IMG/VR virus record: IMGVR_UViG_3300034101_002578 | Coordinates: 1 to 36,556 of that record | Origin: a virus | Reading direction: 5' to 3' (one strand) | DNA length: 36,556 nt | Shown here: piece after piece, positions 8,721-15,395 of the stretch | Layout: each line of letters starts with the position of its first letter | Numbering within the stretch: position 1 is the stretch's first letter | Program-made: the position numbers and the translations under genes | The notes under the pieces: generated by a model | The model's database searches: none | What the model was told of the DNA's origin: nothing | The model's input: the letters and a program-made list of their open reading frames with translations, nothing else

Positions 8721-9258
8721 TTTCAATACCTCTGACAGCATATCCCCTCCCCATCAACTCATCTTTAAGTTGGATATATTCTTGTTTTGATTTAAATTCT
8801 AGCACTAACAGGTACTTTTTGGCCTCTTCGCGCAATATTTCTGGCGGGTTTGGCTGTTTTACGTGGTCGAAGTCCCTAGTTATAAGTGTTTTGATGGATT
8901 CGTCAAATGACTTCATGCTGTCTAGAAGTTCACTAAACTTCACATTGTCTATCTTTGCAAGTGACCCAATTGGGTCAAACGACGCAAGCACCGTGGCCTC
9001 TTCTTCTTCTGTTAGTTCGACGTGGGTGACTGGGATAAGTTTTATGTTATTTGAAAGTGCCATGTGGACACGCAGGTGCCCATCAATGATGTGGCCAGTA
9101 ACATCATTAACAATTACTGATTGCACAAATCCAACGTCGTAAAGGATCTTGTGAATAGCGCTTTGCTGGCGCATGCCATGTATTTTGTAATTCTGCGGAT
9201 TAGCCAGTAGCGACTCGGGCGATTCTTCAGTGTTACCTGTTATTCTTATGTTGTACAT
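8710..9258 (-). CDS. ParB/Srx-like nuclease-fold protein
   Basis: A 182-residue protein with the ParB N-terminal fold: SLLANPQNYKIHG near residue 17, a VQSVIVNDVTGHIIDGHLRV segment containing the conserved G-H-x-R catalytic-like loop, and a TEEEEATVLASFDPI region. Phage homologues next to terminase and methyltransferase genes are common and usually lack a partition role. Some have nuclease or nucleotide-dependent activities. No ParA partner is seen in the genome, which argues against partition. It sits 1 bp from the methyltransferase stop, so the two are co-expressed. Confidence 0.8.
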   Translation of the reverse strand: MYNIRITGNTEESPESLLANPQNYKIHGMRQQSAIHKILYDVGFVQSVIVNDVTGHIIDGHLRVHMALSNNIKLIPVTHVELTEEEEATVLASFDPIGSLAKIDNVKFSELLDSMKSFDESIKTLITRDFDHVKQPNPPEILREEAKKYLLVLEFKSKQEYIQLKDELMGRGYAVRGIENER

Positions 9259-9259
9259 A

Positions 9260-10576
9260 TTAACTCCACATACTCATTTGGGCCTTGTTGATATAATACC
9301 AATAATACATTCTAGCCATTGCGGTTTGAATGTAGTTTTCATTTAGCTCAACGCCAACAAATGATTTTGATTCAAGTATTGCAGCGCATCCAGTTGTACC
9401 GCTTCCAAGAAACGGATCAAGCACAATCCCCCCATCTGGGGTGACAAGTCTGACAAGATGTCGCATTAACTCAATTGGTTTTACGGTTGTGTGGCCATTT
9501 TTTATAGTGGTGTTTGAGTGGTCAAAAAAATTAATCATCGATTCACTTATTGTGTATACATCATTTGCTTTTTTAAAATTACACATAATACCAAGATTTT
9601 TTTCTGATGCAGACGCTCTTGGAACAAAAAAGAAACTTGAATTATTTTCAATACTTTTAGACACAAAATCGTCAACAATTATGTTTGCTGGCCACTTGTC
9701 TTTTATCATGCATGATTTGATGTTTATAGCTCCAACTCCATGTGTTATCATGTTTTCTGCTATTGTAGTTACCATTGGTTTTCTGGCCAAAACAATTGGA
9801 TTATGAGATGGTTTTAGCCCAGTCCCCCATCCATCAAACTTCTTTGCATTTTCTGTAGCATTGGCCGTCATTGCCACCTTTACTTTTTTAGAATCCTGCA
9901 GTGGCATATGTAAGTGTTTTGATGTTGTCAATGTTTTGTAAATGACTTGCCCATGTTCATCTGTTTGAACATCACGTTCGGCCTCGACGCGCATAATCAA
10001 ATCATCCCAATCATTATTTAATTCTAGTTTCGGCTTTATAATTTCATAGTCTTCTTTTGTCGGGACTCGAATATTGTTACTGTTCCTACTCTCCCAGTGC
10101 TGGCACTTACTGGTGGACTCAACCCAGCTATTCACATCGTCAACCGTGTAGCCAAGTTTAACTCTTTGCGACTTGATGTATTTCCCAAGCGCAAACTTGT
10201 CTTCAAGTTTAACTCCGTTTATTTTGTCAATTGCTTTTGATATATTGTGGCTTTTTGGGAACCCGTTTTTGTAAATCCACACTAAACAATCCCTTATCTC
10301 GAACCCTGATTTTTCAATTGCAATTGCTAAGTGGTGATATAAGCGCGGGAATCCGAATGCTATCACATGACCACCCGGCTTAAGCACTCGATAGCACTCT
10401 TTCCATAATTCAACATCAAATGCAATGCCAGTTGAATCCCACTCTTCTTTTAGAATCGAGATTTCATTTGATAGTGAGTATGGCGGATCTGTAACAACAG
10501 AATCAATACTGCAATCGCTTATTGATTTCAGTTTATCAATGCAATTGCCATGATAAACAGTGGCTATGTTTGTCAT
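9260..10576 (-). CDS. N4/N6 DNA methyltransferase with inserted HTH-like domain
   Basis: Transfers methyl from SAM to an exocyclic amine of A or C in DNA. The catalytic TDPPY motif lies at residues 30-33, the V-L-K-P-G-G motif soon after, and the SAM-binding LDPFLGSGTTG near the C-terminus, which is the beta-class order. Between them, around residues 130-190, sits an XRE-like insert (KYIKSQRVKLGYTVDDVNSW ... WES ... PTKEDY) that could recognise DNA. The ATG at 10576 is preceded by GAGGT 8 nt away; longer in-frame upstream sequence is antisense to the zinc-ribbon gene. No restriction endonuclease partner is seen, so protection against host restriction is likely. Confidence 0.9.
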   Translation of the reverse strand: MTNIATVYHGNCIDKLKSISDCSIDSVVTDPPYSLSNEISILKEEWDSTGIAFDVELWKECYRVLKPGGHVIAFGFPRLYHHLAIAIEKSGFEIRDCLVWIYKNGFPKSHNISKAIDKINGVKLEDKFALGKYIKSQRVKLGYTVDDVNSWVESTSKCQHWESRNSNNIRVPTKEDYEIIKPKLELNNDWDDLIMRVEAERDVQTDEHGQVIYKTLTTSKHLHMPLQDSKKVKVAMTANATENAKKFDGWGTGLKPSHNPIVLARKPMVTTIAENMITHGVGAINIKSCMIKDKWPANIIVDDFVSKSIENNSSFFFVPRASASEKNLGIMCNFKKANDVYTISESMINFFDHSNTTIKNGHTTVKPIELMRHLVRLVTPDGGIVLDPFLGSGTTGCAAILESKSFVGVELNENYIQTAMARMYYWYYINKAQMSMWS

Positions 10577-10643
10577 TGTGATAACCTCATACAATATCGG
10601 TGATATAATACCAAACAAACAAGGCCAATAATACGAGGATAGC

Positions 10644-10844
10644 ATGCTTGACAGTCTAAATCCACCAAAATCGTGTTCCATTTGCAGTGTAGAGCAAACA
10701 GAACACGATGAATTCTTCACTGGCTACATTGGCATTGTTGGCGTTTCTTTTTGCGACGTTTGCCTTGACGCGCTGGTTGACATGGTCGTTCAACTTCAGA
10801 AAAACCCAATGCTATTAGAGTTGAAAGGTGGCGTCCAAGATTAG
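10644..10844 (+). CDS. Small zinc-ribbon protein, paralogue of the 24.6 kb gene
   Basis: A 66-residue protein with two CxxC pairs (CSIC near residue 11 and CDVC near residue 37) separated by 22 residues, followed by an amphipathic LDALVDMVVQL helix. This is a treble-clef or zinc-ribbon layout. It is the only plus-strand gene inside the long minus-strand block and is divergent from the methyltransferase. A TATAAT lies at 10604-10609 and ATACGAGGATAGC precedes the ATG. The 57-residue gene at 24604 has the same layout. Function unknown; DNA or protein binding is plausible. Confidence 0.65.
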   Translation: MLDSLNPPKSCSICSVEQTEHDEFFTGYIGIVGVSFCDVCLDALVDMVVQLQKNPMLLELKGGVQD

Positions 10845-11213
10845 AATGTTGAAATACCCATTCATGCCACTTTTTTCATCCAGACGATACGTATACATTT
10901 GATTGACATGAAACATTTCAAGCAGGTTTACCGTGTGGTCGGTAATGCAGATGAATGCAACATTCTCTCCCTGTCGACTTACATCAACAAACCGCTCAAT
11001 TGCCGATTCAACGTTGTCTTCTGTGATTATTTCTGTCGCAATTACACAATCGGCATTTTGTTTGATATTGGGGTCATACTTCAACACATTCAGATTTGAC
11101 CAAATGTTGATTAAGTCAGCGTGCTGTGTGTTGTCAATATCAACAATAACCGGCCTTGACATGCGAGCCACAATAATATCAATACCAAGTTTCATAAAAT
11201 ACGAAATACTCAT
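10815..11213 (-). CDS. Hypothetical protein
   Basis: A 132-residue protein of unknown function. It alternates beta strands and helices (MSRPVIVDIDN, ADCVIATEIIT, ENVAFICITDH, YFNILILDATF), suggesting a small Rossmann-like or receiver-like alpha/beta fold. No catalytic motif is recognised. Its ATG overlaps the stop of the upstream multi-HTH gene by 4 nt, so the two are translationally coupled. Its end overlaps the end of the convergent zinc-ribbon gene by 30 bp. Confidence 0.6.
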   Translation of the reverse strand: MSISYFMKLGIDIIVARMSRPVIVDIDNTQHADLINIWSNLNVLKYDPNIKQNADCVIATEIITEDNVESAIERFVDVSRQGENVAFICITDHTVNLLEMFHVNQMYTYRLDEKSGMNGYFNILILDATFQL

Positions 11214-11857
11214 TGCTTACTCCACTTCGTGTTAAGAACCCTATCGGCCGCCTTTTTGCCATACGCGCTGTCAAAGTATATGGTTAGTGGGACTCTGTTA
11301 TGGTACATCTTTTTCTTGTACACAAAATCTGGTTTTAGCATAAGTCCAGTTCTAATCCAGTGATATAGTGTTGGGACTCCAACATAGAGGATGTCAGCAA
11401 TCATGACGGTTGGGATCATGCGGTCGTATATTTTTTCACGCGCATCACTAATCATCTTGATGTGGTCTGTCGTTATTGGCTGAATTGCATCAGACAGTGC
11501 ATACCCCTTTTCAAGCCACTTTGGGAGTAGCTTTTCGTCTATTATTGTAAAGTGCCTTTTCCCCCTTATCTTTTCTTTTGGCTTTACCAGTGGCATGTCG
11601 TGTTTCTTTATCCAATGGGTGATTGTGTTGTGATTCATGTCCCATAGTTTAGCCAGATAAAAAGGTGTTAGACCGTTTTGTGATCTCCGGTAATTCATTG
11701 ACACGTCAATTTCTTGGCAGTATCTGGTTATGCACGATTCAGATGTGCCAATTTTCTGTGCAATCACACGAGCCGGATATGTGCCAATCATATTATCAAT
11801 GATTTGCTTATCCTCTTTTGAAAACTTACTCCGGGGCTTAATTGTCTTTTTGTTCAT
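11210..11857 (-). CDS. Multi-helix-turn-helix DNA-binding protein, paralogue of the 25.8 kb gene
   Basis: A 215-residue basic protein with three HTH-like modules: residues about 8-45 (FSKEDKQIIDNMIGTYPARV, homeodomain/SANT-like), about 60-100 (LTPFYLAKLWDMNHNTITHW) and about 145-180 (MIADILYVGVPTLYHW). The same order occurs in the protein encoded at 25786, which shows they are paralogues. Such proteins resemble phage or homing-endonuclease DNA-recognition parts, but no nuclease domain is seen. ATG at 11857 follows AAGGAT by 7 nt. Transcription regulation is a reasonable guess only. Confidence 0.65.
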   Translation of the reverse strand: MNKKTIKPRSKFSKEDKQIIDNMIGTYPARVIAQKIGTSESCITRYCQEIDVSMNYRRSQNGLTPFYLAKLWDMNHNTITHWIKKHDMPLVKPKEKIRGKRHFTIIDEKLLPKWLEKGYALSDAIQPITTDHIKMISDAREKIYDRMIPTVMIADILYVGVPTLYHWIRTGLMLKPDFVYKKKMYHNRVPLTIYFDSAYGKKAADRVLNTKWSKQ

Positions 11858-11925
11858 AAACATCCTTATTGATGGTGGCTGTACTGGCAAGCATTGTTGT
11901 TGCAGTTGGATGTGCTGGCAACGTG

Positions 11926-12174
11926 CTACTCATAACCAAACATACTTTTGTACGCTGGGCTTATGTTTGAGATCGGAGGCACCGCCAAAACGTAGATTGT
12001 TGAGTGCGGATACGGCAACCCAACCTTTTTGCGATGCTTATCAACAACGGCCTTTACTCTAGTTGCAGTTATCTCGTTATCGAAAACTCCAATAATACGA
12101 TGTTTTTCACCATAGTTAGCGCAACACAAACACTCAACTTCGACAACGGCATAATAGAAAAAGCCCATTCTCAT
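11926..12174 (-). CDS. Hypothetical small protein
   Basis: An 82-residue protein, not recognised. It begins with a beta-hairpin (FYYAVVEVECLCCANYGE), then a helix FDNEITATRVKAVVDKHRKK and a C-terminal Pro-rich tail. The strand-then-helix plan, with a helix starting after a short acidic turn, is shared with several other short genes in this block. The start overlaps the previous stop by 4 nt and is preceded by GGAG, so translational coupling is likely. Confidence 0.5.
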   Translation of the reverse strand: MRMGFFYYAVVEVECLCCANYGEKHRIIGVFDNEITATRVKAVVDKHRKKVGLPYPHSTIYVLAVPPISNISPAYKSMFGYE

Positions 12175-12485
12175 TGCTCCATATCATATTGAATCTTATC
12201 CATTACAGACATATACGCCTCGCGTTTGCTTGCGTATTTTGGTGTCTTTGCCAGACTGCCATCGGAGTAGGCCATCTTGCAATAATGCACTTGCGTTAAA
12301 ACGCTTTCAGTGTGACAAGATATTACAACATAATCGTCGCACCGTGGATCATATTGAAGATAAATCTCGTCATGACCATACAGTCTGTCGGTATTTACCC
12401 CACGTTTCAATGTGTATGTTGTAACCAGCGCAACCATAAACCCGAAAGCAATTACGAGTAAAATAGCAATTAGATAATTAAGCAC
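12171..12485 (-). CDS. Hypothetical membrane-anchored protein
   Basis: About 104 residues with an N-terminal transmembrane helix (LIAILLVIAFGFMVALV) and a basic stretch after it, so the C-terminal 80 residues probably face the cytoplasm. The soluble part ends in a helix KREAYMSVMDKIQYDM. A strong AGGAGG lies 4 nt before the GTG at 12485, which is chosen as start; the frame is open further upstream to 12521. Function unknown. It overlaps the next gene by 4 nt. Confidence 0.5.
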   Translation of the reverse strand: MLNYLIAILLVIAFGFMVALVTTYTLKRGVNTDRLYGHDEIYLQYDPRCDDYVVISCHTESVLTQVHYCKMAYSDGSLAKTPKYASKREAYMSVMDKIQYDMEQ

Positions 12486-12533
12486 AACGCCTCCTATGTC
12501 ATACAGTAGCCGGACTCGCAAGAATAATCAGTG

Positions 12534-12815
12534 TCATCGTCGGCAAACATGTTCATTGTTGGGTCTGGCACTGAATTTGCCATGTTCGATTTCATTAATC
12601 AGACGAACAGCGCTGTATATTGCCTCGGCTTGTGTGTCAAACTCACAAAGGTTGTTTGTGCTGGCGCGCTTAATGAAAAGCAATTTTCCGTTATCTACGA
12701 CTATCTCACACACAAACTTACCACTGGAGATTGGTGTAACAATAATTGTGTCGTTGTTATACGGAAGCACCATGCGACAGACGGCTTTCTCGCCGATATT
12801 CATTTCCTTAGGCAT
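12534..12815 (-). CDS. Hypothetical small protein
   Basis: A 93-residue protein, not recognised. It has four predicted beta strands (TIIVTPIS, FVCEIVVDN, LLFIKRAS) and then a helix FDTQAEAIYSAVRLINEIEH. GGAGGG lies 5 nt before the ATG, and the gene overlaps its upstream neighbour by 8 nt. The strand-helix plan with an F-x-x-x-x-E-A helix start is also seen in the neighbour ending at 12808. Confidence 0.55.
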   Translation of the reverse strand: MPKEMNIGEKAVCRMVLPYNNDTIIVTPISSGKFVCEIVVDNGKLLFIKRASTNNLCEFDTQAEAIYSAVRLINEIEHGKFSARPNNEHVCRR

Positions 12816-12993
12816 TTATCCCTCCATTGTTGCCTTTGATTGTTGTCACCACCCATCGCATTGCTTCATGCTTTGAATAAAACATGCCAATTCTCGATGG
12901 CGTAAGGTAAACTTCTGCATACCACTTGCCATTCTTGAATTCTATGTCCCAATTAATACCACTGTGCTGGCCACTGTAGAATCCAACCCCCAT
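12808..12993 (-). CDS. Hypothetical small protein
   Basis: A 61-residue protein. The pattern is beta strands (NWDIEFKNGKWYAEVYL), then IGMFYSKHEAMRWVVTTIKG as a terminal helix, similar to the gene at 12534. ATG at 12993 is preceded by GTGAGGT; the longer frame to 13098 runs into the upstream gene and is less likely. No function can be assigned. Confidence 0.5.
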   Translation of the reverse strand: MGVGFYSGQHSGINWDIEFKNGKWYAEVYLTPSRIGMFYSKHEAMRWVVTTIKGNNGGINA

Positions 12994-13001
12994 CACAAAC
13001 C

Positions 13002-13418
13002 TCACTTGATTACTGCCCTGCCATTGTCTATCGTTATCCACTGGCTCCAACACTTGCGACTGCTTGCCCAATGGCGCCAGCCGTACCCGTTGTTCCAAAG
13101 AAACTTAAACATCTCGTACTGAACTGACGGTGGCGCATCGGCAGCGGTTGGGTATTTCCTCAGGAATGCTGTTGATGAAATGTCATACACGCCATTGGCT
13201 ATTGGGATAATAGCCCAGCGATCAGACTTTGACCACACCCAATACGAATTGAATTGCCAAGCGCCAGTGTCATACGTGCCGTCGGTGTTCTTGTTGACTG
13301 CGGTGTAGTCAATACTGCCAAGGGTAGCCGTATTACCACTCTCACATGTGGCTATCGCTGTCGCTTCCGGGCTTATTGTTATCACCATCAAGAAAAGGGC
13401 TAGTAATTTCGCCATCAT
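13002..13418 (-). CDS. Secreted lysozyme/transglycosylase-like protein
   Basis: A 138-residue protein with a signal-like hydrophobic N-terminus (residues about 3-15, LLALFLMVITI, then ATA). The following IATCESGN, with Glu as candidate catalytic acid, DYTAVNKNTDGTYDTGAWQF and a late YGWRHWASSRKCW match the soluble lytic transglycosylase or RPF-like fold, which cleaves peptidoglycan. Two Cys could form a disulfide outside the cytoplasm. It is not in the lysis cassette but among small early-type genes, so it may help wall penetration, exclusion or lysis. It overlaps the upstream HTH gene by 77 bp. Confidence 0.6.
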   Translation of the reverse strand: MMAKLLALFLMVITISPEATAIATCESGNTATLGSIDYTAVNKNTDGTYDTGAWQFNSYWVWSKSDRWAIIPIANGVYDISSTAFLRKYPTAADAPPSVQYEMFKFLWNNGYGWRHWASSRKCWSQWITIDNGRAVIK

Positions 13419-13998
13419 CGTACTTTCTAATTGAGTCCATCACTTTTATTTGCGTATATCCCCCAAGCCACTTAACGTACTGGTTCATGTGGCGATGCAC
13501 ATCAGCAATGCTTTTTACAATTACACTGTTTGATGGCGAAAAGATAGGGATTGTGGCAATGATGTACTTGTAACGGCCAAGTTTGCGTGCCTGAAACACC
13601 GTGCGATAAAACATTTGCAGGTAAATCTTGATTACCCTGTTGTTTTTGTCGAACACGTACGTCACTTCAGTCGGCTCTGTCTTACGAATGTTTTTCATGC
13701 GATACGTCTTTGACTTGTTCATTGCCTCATCAAGGTCAAATCGAGTCTGCGCTTCGTTCCACTCACGTGCTGGCACGCCTAAAATCATTTCAAGCGCAAG
13801 CGACAGATCGTACCCAATTCTTGCGTGGCCACGGTAGATGTCGTTGATGTGCTTTTTGCTTACCTTGGCGCGTCTAGCGAGATCAACCTGCGTCATGTTT
13901 AACTCATTCAGTTTTGCGTGCAACATTTCACTTGGGGTGACATACGCTGTTGACGTGATGGGCGGATTTGATTTGCGTCCCACATTATGCCTCTTCAT
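13342..13998 (-). CDS. HigA-type XRE helix-turn-helix protein
   Basis: About 218 residues. Residues 20-90 (TPSEMLHAKLNELNMTQVDL, ARRAKVSKKHINDIYRG, LSLALEMILGVPAREW) match the HigA/VapI family of lambda-repressor-like DNA-binding domains. The remaining 130 residues are not recognised and are basic and beta-rich. No HigB-type toxin is adjacent, so a toxin-antitoxin role is unsupported; a phage regulator is likelier. Start is uncertain (13998 or 14034; neither has a good ribosome site). Its 3' end overlaps the transglycosylase-like gene. Confidence 0.7.
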   Translation of the reverse strand: MKRHNVGRKSNPPITSTAYVTPSEMLHAKLNELNMTQVDLARRAKVSKKHINDIYRGHARIGYDLSLALEMILGVPAREWNEAQTRFDLDEAMNKSKTYRMKNIRKTEPTEVTYVFDKNNRVIKIYLQMFYRTVFQARKLGRYKYIIATIPIFSPSNSVIVKSIADVHRHMNQYVKWLGGYTQIKVMDSIRKYDDGEITSPFLDGDNNKPGSDSDSHM

Positions 13999-14067
13999 CA
14001 GTCGTAACAATAAGCCAAAGAACGGTGAATGCAAAAAACAACAAACAAAATGCCAATACGTTTTCCA

Positions 14068-14412
14068 CTACTTGAGCCTTTCAATACTAACGGCATATGC
14101 AACGTCAATGTTGTGGTGAACAACCCGTGATAATGCTTTTTGCCAGTCGATAACAGAATCGTATGGCATCATTACAACATTATCGTCTGTACCAATATAC
14201 ACCATTTTAATACTAAAGTCAATGTGTACAAAACCAGTGGTAACCAGCCACTCTTCTCGCACAAAGTTCGCAACAGACGACTCGTTGATGTTCATTGCGT
14301 CACGCTCATAGAACACCGGAACCGCATATAAGCCAAAAACCCCACGCTGATGTTTTGTCTTGGCGATTACGTGATCACTTGGCTTCCCCAGCCCAATTGC
14401 ACCGATTACCAT
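14068..14412 (-). CDS. Hypothetical protein, first gene of the long minus block
   Basis: A 114-residue protein, not recognised. It has strand-rich sequence (FGLYAVPVFYERDAMN, WLVTTGFVHIDFSIKMVYIG) followed by VIDWQKALSRVVHHN, again a beta-then-helix plan. A strong AAGGAG lies 6 nt before the ATG, and one of the six bipartite promoter-like elements lies 15-57 bp upstream, so it is probably the first gene transcribed from that site. Confidence 0.6.
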   Translation of the reverse strand: MVIGAIGLGKPSDHVIAKTKHQRGVFGLYAVPVFYERDAMNINESSVANFVREEWLVTTGFVHIDFSIKMVYIGTDDNVVMMPYDSVIDWQKALSRVVHHNIDVAYAVSIERLK

Positions 14413-14426
14413 AACTTACTCCTTTC

Positions 14427-14469
14427 TTCCTCGCAAGTAATACCGTCTGGCAACACAAAAAAGGTACGG
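14427..14469 (-). promoter_or_regulatory. Bipartite promoter-like element, copy 1 (minus)
   Basis: On the minus strand GTACC at 14467-14463 is followed by a six-T tract, 10 variable bases and ACGGT at 14446-14442, then ATTACTTGCG. This is the same element as at 19123, 19301, 19775, 20184 and 21270, all with a 21-nt phase between GTACC and ACGGT. It sits upstream of the 14412 gene. Confidence 0.7.
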
Positions 14470-14641
14470 ACACAAAGTTGCGCCAGGCCCCAGATACCGC
14501 TATCGCAAAAAATGCGTAGGTCGATAAAGGGTTTAGCCCAGCGCCGCAAATATTGTACCACCAAATTGTGTAATGTAATGTGTTCGCTGTAATCAGACAC
14601 CGCGGATAGCGCAAAGCGCGACAGCGTTTTGTTTATATATA
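14470..14641. other. Intergenic DNA between promoter element and iteron array
   Basis: Part of the 365-base gene-free stretch 14413-14777. No convincing coding frame is seen; short frames here lack ribosome sites and overlap the promoter. It includes GCGC-rich sequence at 14606-14625 and a run of alternating TA at 14632-14642 that forms the AT-rich side of the iteron array. Confidence 0.5.
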
Positions 14642-14750
14642 TATTATCTTTATATGGTAGAAAAAACTTCTATACTTGATTAGAAAAAACTTCTATACTT
14701 TGGCATAACTATAGAAATAACTTCTATACTTACCATAGAAATAACTTCTA
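14642..14750 (-). repeat. Iteron array with AT-rich flank: candidate second origin
   Basis: Four palindromic 15-mers of the form TAGAA-N5-TTCTA lie at 14658-14672, 14681-14695, 14712-14726 and 14736-14750, each followed by TACTT, so they are also direct repeats of 20 bp. On the minus strand they lead into a 21-bp sequence at 14662-14642 that is identical to 23351-23371 in the initiator gene, and then into alternating TA. This is the layout of an iteron origin with an unwinding region. Confidence 0.75.
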
Positions 14751-14777
14751 TACTTTGCCCGAAAAACTTTTTACGAT

Positions 14778-14853
14778 TGGTGGGTCAACTTGGACTCGAA
14801 CCAAGAACCAACTCGTTATGAGCGAGCTGCGCTAACCTTTGCGCTATTGACCC
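14778..14853 (-). tRNA. tRNA with CAU anticodon (Met or modified Ile), CCA encoded
   Basis: A full cloverleaf can be drawn. The acceptor stem GGGTCAA pairs with TTGACCC, D stem GCGC with GCGC, anticodon stem GCTCG with CGAGT around loop CTCATAA, and T stem CTTGG with CCAAG around TTCGAGT. The discriminator is A and CCA is encoded at 14780-14778. The G-C first acceptor pair argues against an initiator tRNA; Met elongator and lysidine-type Ile cannot be separated by anticodon alone. A TATTAT-like box lies about 15 bases upstream. Confidence 0.93.
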
Positions 14854-14913
14854 ATGCGTGCTATAATAGCCAAATCGTCGGTGGTTTTTCGAACGTAGCC
14901 ACTGGCGTTCCAT

Positions 14914-14942
14914 TGCCGTACAGCTCCCTACACTGTACGGCA
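14914..14942. other. Perfect 10-bp inverted repeat between holin and tRNA
   Basis: TGCCGTACAG at 14914 and CTGTACGGCA ending at 14942 are exact complements around a 9-base loop. No T-run follows on either strand, so it is a poor intrinsic terminator. It could be an RNA processing stem between the lysis mRNA and the tRNA. Confidence 0.5.
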
Positions 14943-14970
14943 TCTCCATACCACCATCAAAATAAACACC

Positions 14971-15153
14971 CTACTTCACCGGCTCCGTCGTCACAAATCG
15001 CAATATCACATTCAAAATTGCCGACGCAATTGCCACAACTTCCGGATCCAACACCTTAAAATCTAAAAAAACACCCAAAATCGCAATCGTCAGCAAGATC
15101 GCATTTACCCAAATGGTCTTACTCTCCCACCAGCGCTTCGTATGTTCCATCAT
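14971..15153 (-). CDS. Putative holin
   Basis: About 60 residues. A basic N-terminus (EHTKRWWESKTIW) precedes two hydrophobic helices, VNAILLTIAILGVFLDF and VVAIASAILNVILRFV, separated by a short turn with LDPE. This two-helix layout matches small phage holins that form membrane lesions to release endolysin. It is the last gene of the amidase, XhlA-like, holin cassette. GAGGGGG lies just before a double ATG at 15153/15150; either could be the start. Confidence 0.75.
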   Translation of the reverse strand: MMEHTKRWWESKTIWVNAILLTIAILGVFLDFKVLDPEVVAIASAILNVILRFVTTEPVK

Positions 15154-15166
15154 TACATTACCCCCT

Positions 15167-15394
15167 CTAACTTCCAATTACAAACTTAACCACCAACGGC
15201 CACACAAACGTGATGAATGCAAGCGCGCCTTTCCAATAGGCCAGCTGCTTGTCCTGTTCAACCAACTGTGACTTGATGTCGGAGATCTCTCCCTTAATTT
15301 GGCTGAAATTGCTTTCACCCTTTCTCAAGTCCTCCTTAAACCCCTCAAGCAGTGTTTCAATCCGTATGAGCCGTTCGTCAACACTTGGTGGCAT
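15167..15394 (-). CDS. XhlA-like lysis accessory protein
   Basis: A 75-residue protein with an N-terminal coiled coil (ERLIRIETLLEGFKEDLRKG through QLVEQDKQLAYWKG) and one C-terminal membrane helix (ALAFITFVWPLVVKFVIG). This is the architecture of haemolysin XhlA-type proteins, which associate with holins at the membrane. It lies 1 bp from the amidase and overlaps the longest form of the holin frame. Confidence 0.7.
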   Translation of the reverse strand: MPPSVDERLIRIETLLEGFKEDLRKGESNFSQIKGEISDIKSQLVEQDKQLAYWKGALAFITFVWPLVVKFVIGS

Positions 15395-15395
15395 C

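Noticed and set aside
8710-9258. ParB-like protein as a plasmid partition factor
   Set aside because: No ParA gene or parS-like repeats are seen, and the place between methyltransferase and terminase is typical of phage ParB-fold proteins with other roles.
10583-10640. Possible seventh bipartite promoter element before the methyltransferase (minus)
   Set aside because: GGTATTATAT is present, but the CGTATT half lacks the T tract and is off by one in spacing, so it is not counted.
10577-10720. N-terminal extension of the N4/N6 methyltransferase
   Set aside because: It is antisense to the zinc-ribbon gene and the conserved methyltransferase start MTNIATVYHGNCIDKL with a ribosome site lies at 10576.
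12496-12876. Plus-strand frames of 102 and 126 codons
   Set aside because: They are antisense to two well-supported minus-strand genes with good ribosome sites.
13342-13998. HigA-like gene as part of a toxin-antitoxin system
   Set aside because: No HigB-like toxin frame lies next to it.
14375-14614. Minus-strand frames of 64-79 codons upstream of 14412
   Set aside because: They cover the promoter element and lack ribosome sites; the sequence is regulatory.
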